DNA of 64,000 bases from CBFIDE01 sp965661265. Its GTDB lineage: Bacteria; Bacteroidota; Bacteroidia; Flavobacteriales; Schleiferiaceae. Under the pieces are notes generated by a model. The model ran no database searches. It was not told the origin of the DNA and saw only the letters and a program-made list of their open reading frames with translations. This document shows positions 62,112 through 64,000 of the stretch, piece by piece. Position 1 is the stretch's first letter, and each line of letters begins with the position of its first letter. A program made the position numbers and the translations under genes. The stretch is from NCBI GenBank assembly GCA_965661265.1, contig CBFIDE010000012.1:3451-67450 (forward strand), given 5' to 3'.

Positions 62112-62702
62112 ATGGAATCTGCCATTTTTGGTGTTCAGTATATCGGGAGCATAGAGTACTACGCCCTGCTCCTGCAATCTGCGCATGTTTATATTGACAC
62201 CCAAGAGAAATGGGAGAAACAGACCTACAAATCAAGAACCTATATTGATTCTCCAAACGGCAAACTAGCCCTTAATATTCCGATTATTCATAATGGCGCC
62301 AAAACTATAGATAAGATTCTTATTTCCTATACTGAGAATTGGCCTAATAAACATAGGCAAGCGCTTTTAAGCTCCTATAGTAAGAGTCCTTTTTATGATA
62401 TTATAGCGCCATCTATTTTCAATATCCTTGACAAAAGACCAGAGAAGCTTTTAGACCTGAACCTTTTACTAATGAAGGAAATCTTGTTTTGGCTCAAGGC
62501 CGATTTAAATTTATTGGAGAAGTCGGAGAGCACTTCAACGGACTATAGAAGAACTATTCACCCAAAAAAAGACTTCATTCTTACTCCACTTCCCTATCCT
62601 CAAGTTTTTGATGATCGATCTAAGTTTAAAACTGGACTATCTGTTCTTGATCTGCTTTTTAATGAAGGCCCTACCTCAAAAGATTATTTATTGAGTCTTT
62701 AA
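62112..62702 (+). CDS. WbqC-family protein
   Basis: A 196-residue WbqC-like protein: FGVQYIGSIEYYALLLQS, EKWEKQTYKSRTYIDSPNGK, LALNIPIIHNGAKTIDKI and WPNKHRQALLSSYSKSPFYD are family landmarks (the early tyrosine/tryptophan-rich helix then the KxxxRT strand). It is present in O-antigen clusters of other bacteria, but in Bacteroidota it follows lepB and its function is unproven. The start directly abuts the lepB stop. Confidence 0.85.
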   Translation: MESAIFGVQYIGSIEYYALLLQSAHVYIDTQEKWEKQTYKSRTYIDSPNGKLALNIPIIHNGAKTIDKILISYTENWPNKHRQALLSSYSKSPFYDIIAPSIFNILDKRPEKLLDLNLLLMKEILFWLKADLNLLEKSESTSTDYRRTIHPKKDFILTPLPYPQVFDDRSKFKTGLSVLDLLFNEGPTSKDYLLSL

Positions 62703-62718
62703 TTTGTAATTTGGTCGC

Positions 62719-63876
62719 ATGAAAATAAAAGTAATTCTTTTGATTCAGCTTGTATTTGCAAGCTTGTTTGTTCAGCCGTTAGGCGCCCAAAACGCGGATT
62801 GCATGTATATAGAGAACTATATGGTTATTGCTCCTTCAGGTATGAGAATGAGGTCTGAGCCTAACCTAAAATCTAAGGTGGTAACTTATGTGCCAAAAGA
62901 CAGCATTTTACAAGCTTGTGAAGAAGACTTTGGTGAGATGACCTATGAAGATATAAAAGGAGATTGGCTTGCCGTAAAGTATAATGGATTTAAAGGTTAT
63001 ATGTTTGATGGATTCCTTGAATTCAAATATTCAGTTGGACCTCAAATCCGAGCTGAGTCAGGAATAATTGCAATGACTGATTCTTCCTCAGGACTTTCTA
63101 AATATGATAGCACTGCTTATCAAAAGCTAGCGGATCGATTCGGAGTTTCATTAGACAGTGTTATAAAACTAGATCAGAGTGGAATATCAATCGATACCAC
63201 ACCGCAGATTGTGAAAGAAGAGCCTATTAAGTATGAGCTTCTCACAGAAAGCTTTAACTATTGTGGAGACATTAGAGCATTAGATCCTGGTATTTTTTGG
63301 TTTGCTTTTTATCCAAATCCAGATAGACAAAATCCAGGAGATTATGAGATAAGACAGGTCGAATTAGAAATTATAAAGTCTAAATACAACCTTGGCAAGG
63401 GCCTTGAATTTGATGTTTCGACAGATCAAACAGATCGATCCATTCTTTTGATTGGAAGCAAGAAGAATATTAAACTCTCTAAAATGAGTATTAGAGATAG
63501 ATCCAAAGAACTTAGGTATAAATCCAAAGCTGTTTTTCCTGGTCAAATTTGGAATTTTAGTGGTTCACCTACTCAGTTATCTGCAACTGGCCAGGTACTA
63601 AAAGCCGGAGATTGTCCGGAATTAAAAGATTATAAGTTATTTGTAGAGCATGAAGGCCGCTCCCAGAACTTATCAGATCAATTGGAGTTTATAGGAGAAT
63701 GTGGAATGCCGGATGTATATTGGTATGGAGACTTTACTTCAGATGGAATTCCAGAATTAATATTAGTATCTGTTTATCAAGAGCGCAATATTTTCAGTCT
63801 TTTTGTAAGCGATATAAGTGTAACGAATCAAGTCTATACACTGCAAAGTCAATGGATCGTAGAAAAATGCTATTAA
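62719..63876 (+). CDS. Exported SH3-like domain protein
   Basis: A 385-residue protein with a signal peptide (KIKVILLIQLVFASLFVQPLGAQ). Residues ~32-100 form a bacterial SH3 domain (VIAPSGMRMRSEPNLKSKVV, DWLAVKYNGFKGYMFDGFLE), which usually binds peptidoglycan or proteins. The remainder (~165-385) is beta-rich with the closing motif DVYWYGDFTSDGIPELILVS. No enzyme motif is recognised. It follows WbqC by 16 bp and may be in the lepB transcript. Confidence 0.68.
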   Translation: MKIKVILLIQLVFASLFVQPLGAQNADCMYIENYMVIAPSGMRMRSEPNLKSKVVTYVPKDSILQACEEDFGEMTYEDIKGDWLAVKYNGFKGYMFDGFLEFKYSVGPQIRAESGIIAMTDSSSGLSKYDSTAYQKLADRFGVSLDSVIKLDQSGISIDTTPQIVKEEPIKYELLTESFNYCGDIRALDPGIFWFAFYPNPDRQNPGDYEIRQVELEIIKSKYNLGKGLEFDVSTDQTDRSILLIGSKKNIKLSKMSIRDRSKELRYKSKAVFPGQIWNFSGSPTQLSATGQVLKAGDCPELKDYKLFVEHEGRSQNLSDQLEFIGECGMPDVYWYGDFTSDGIPELILVSVYQERNIFSLFVSDISVTNQVYTLQSQWIVEKCY

Positions 63877-63877
63877 A

Positions 63878-64000
63878 ATGAGTCAAAATATAGAGTTCAA
63901 TAAGAATGAAGATAGTATTAAACTTTTAATATCTGAGTTAAAATCTAAACTAGCCACTGTTAGCTTGGGTGGAGGAAAGAAAAAGATAGAAAAGCAATAT
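63878..64000 (+). CDS. Acyl-CoA carboxylase beta subunit (3' truncated by window)
   Basis: The 41 visible codons read NKNEDSIKLLISELKSKL, then SLGGGKKKIEKQY. This is the usual start of the biotin-dependent carboxyltransferase (propionyl- or acetyl-CoA carboxylase beta chain), where the family continues with AKGKLTARERI. Carboxyltransferases transfer CO2 from biotin to an acyl-CoA. Only the N-terminus is visible, so substrate specificity cannot be stated. It starts one base after the preceding stop. Confidence 0.72.
   Translation, partial: MSQNIEFNKNEDSIKLLISELKSKLATVSLGGGKKKIEKQY

Noticed and set aside
1..64000. CRISPR arrays, insertion sequences, prophage, tRNA genes or defence systems
   Set aside because: No regularly spaced repeats, transposase or integrase motifs, terminal repeats or cloverleaf signals were found by reading both strands. 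A tRNAscan-SE and CRISPR-finder run would settle this.

Overview
The window is an AT-rich chromosomal segment of a member of the Bacteroidota, most likely a marine flavobacterium-like lineage (Cryomorphaceae/Crocinitomicaceae-type). The evidence is type IX secretion (T9SS) C-terminal signals, the -7 promoter motif TAnnTTTG in front of many genes, few Shine-Dalgarno sequences, Bacteroidota-specific families (DUF4199, DUF5683, DUF3276/PUR, DUF1573, WbqC), and the conserved parA-parB-DUF5683-dapB-lepB-WbqC block. Genus-level placement cannot be made by eye.

Layout. 1-2.5 kb: the end of an OstA/LptA-like gene and a thioredoxin-fold exported protein. 2.6-9.5 kb (minus): gyrB, then an outer-membrane barrel paired with a 1039-residue TPR protein. 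9.6-16 kb: ftsE, a lipoprotein, two glycosyltransferases, queA, a T9SS-type secreted protein and a PAP2 phosphatase, with several convergent or divergent overlaps. 16.0-17.4 kb: a decayed cheR-cheB pair. 17.4-19.4 kb: an exported endonuclease/phosphatase-family protein and an Omp28-like lipoprotein. 19.8-30 kb (minus): a long cluster guaB, two PpiC/SurA-type foldases with a lipoprotein between them, moxR, pyrG and yidC. 30-39.3 kb (minus): a 1159-residue T9SS type B cargo, then an operon YwqK-like/mnmA/subtilase/nitronate monooxygenase/NRAMP-like. 39.4-45.4 kb: a nucleotide-activated heptose cluster (a three-domain fusion, hddA, gmhA) facing two family 2 glycosyltransferases and a DUF4199 protein. 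45.5 kb: the 4.5S SRP RNA. 45.7-48.4 kb: transaldolase-type aldolase, tsaC-like gene, polytopic GT-C-like protein. 48.4-54.4 kb (minus): amino-acid dehydrogenase, nusB, DUF1573, yajC, ybbR, coaE, nnr. 54.5-64 kb: an MsbA-like ABC exporter, PUR protein, flavin reductase, the parAB-dapB-lepB block, an SH3 protein and the start of an acyl-CoA carboxylase.

Most of the window is conserved housekeeping and cell-envelope content: outer-membrane biogenesis (OstA-like, YidC, SurA-like chaperones, LepB, YajC), chromosome handling (gyrB, parAB), tRNA modification (queA, mnmA, tsaC) and surface glycan synthesis. I saw no phage, insertion sequence, CRISPR array, tRNA or defence island. The parts that depart from routine are the cheR-cheB relic with two in-frame stops and two frameshifts, the nucleotidyltransferase-phosphatase-kinase fusion in the heptose locus, and an NRAMP-family transporter lacking the usual metal-binding motifs.
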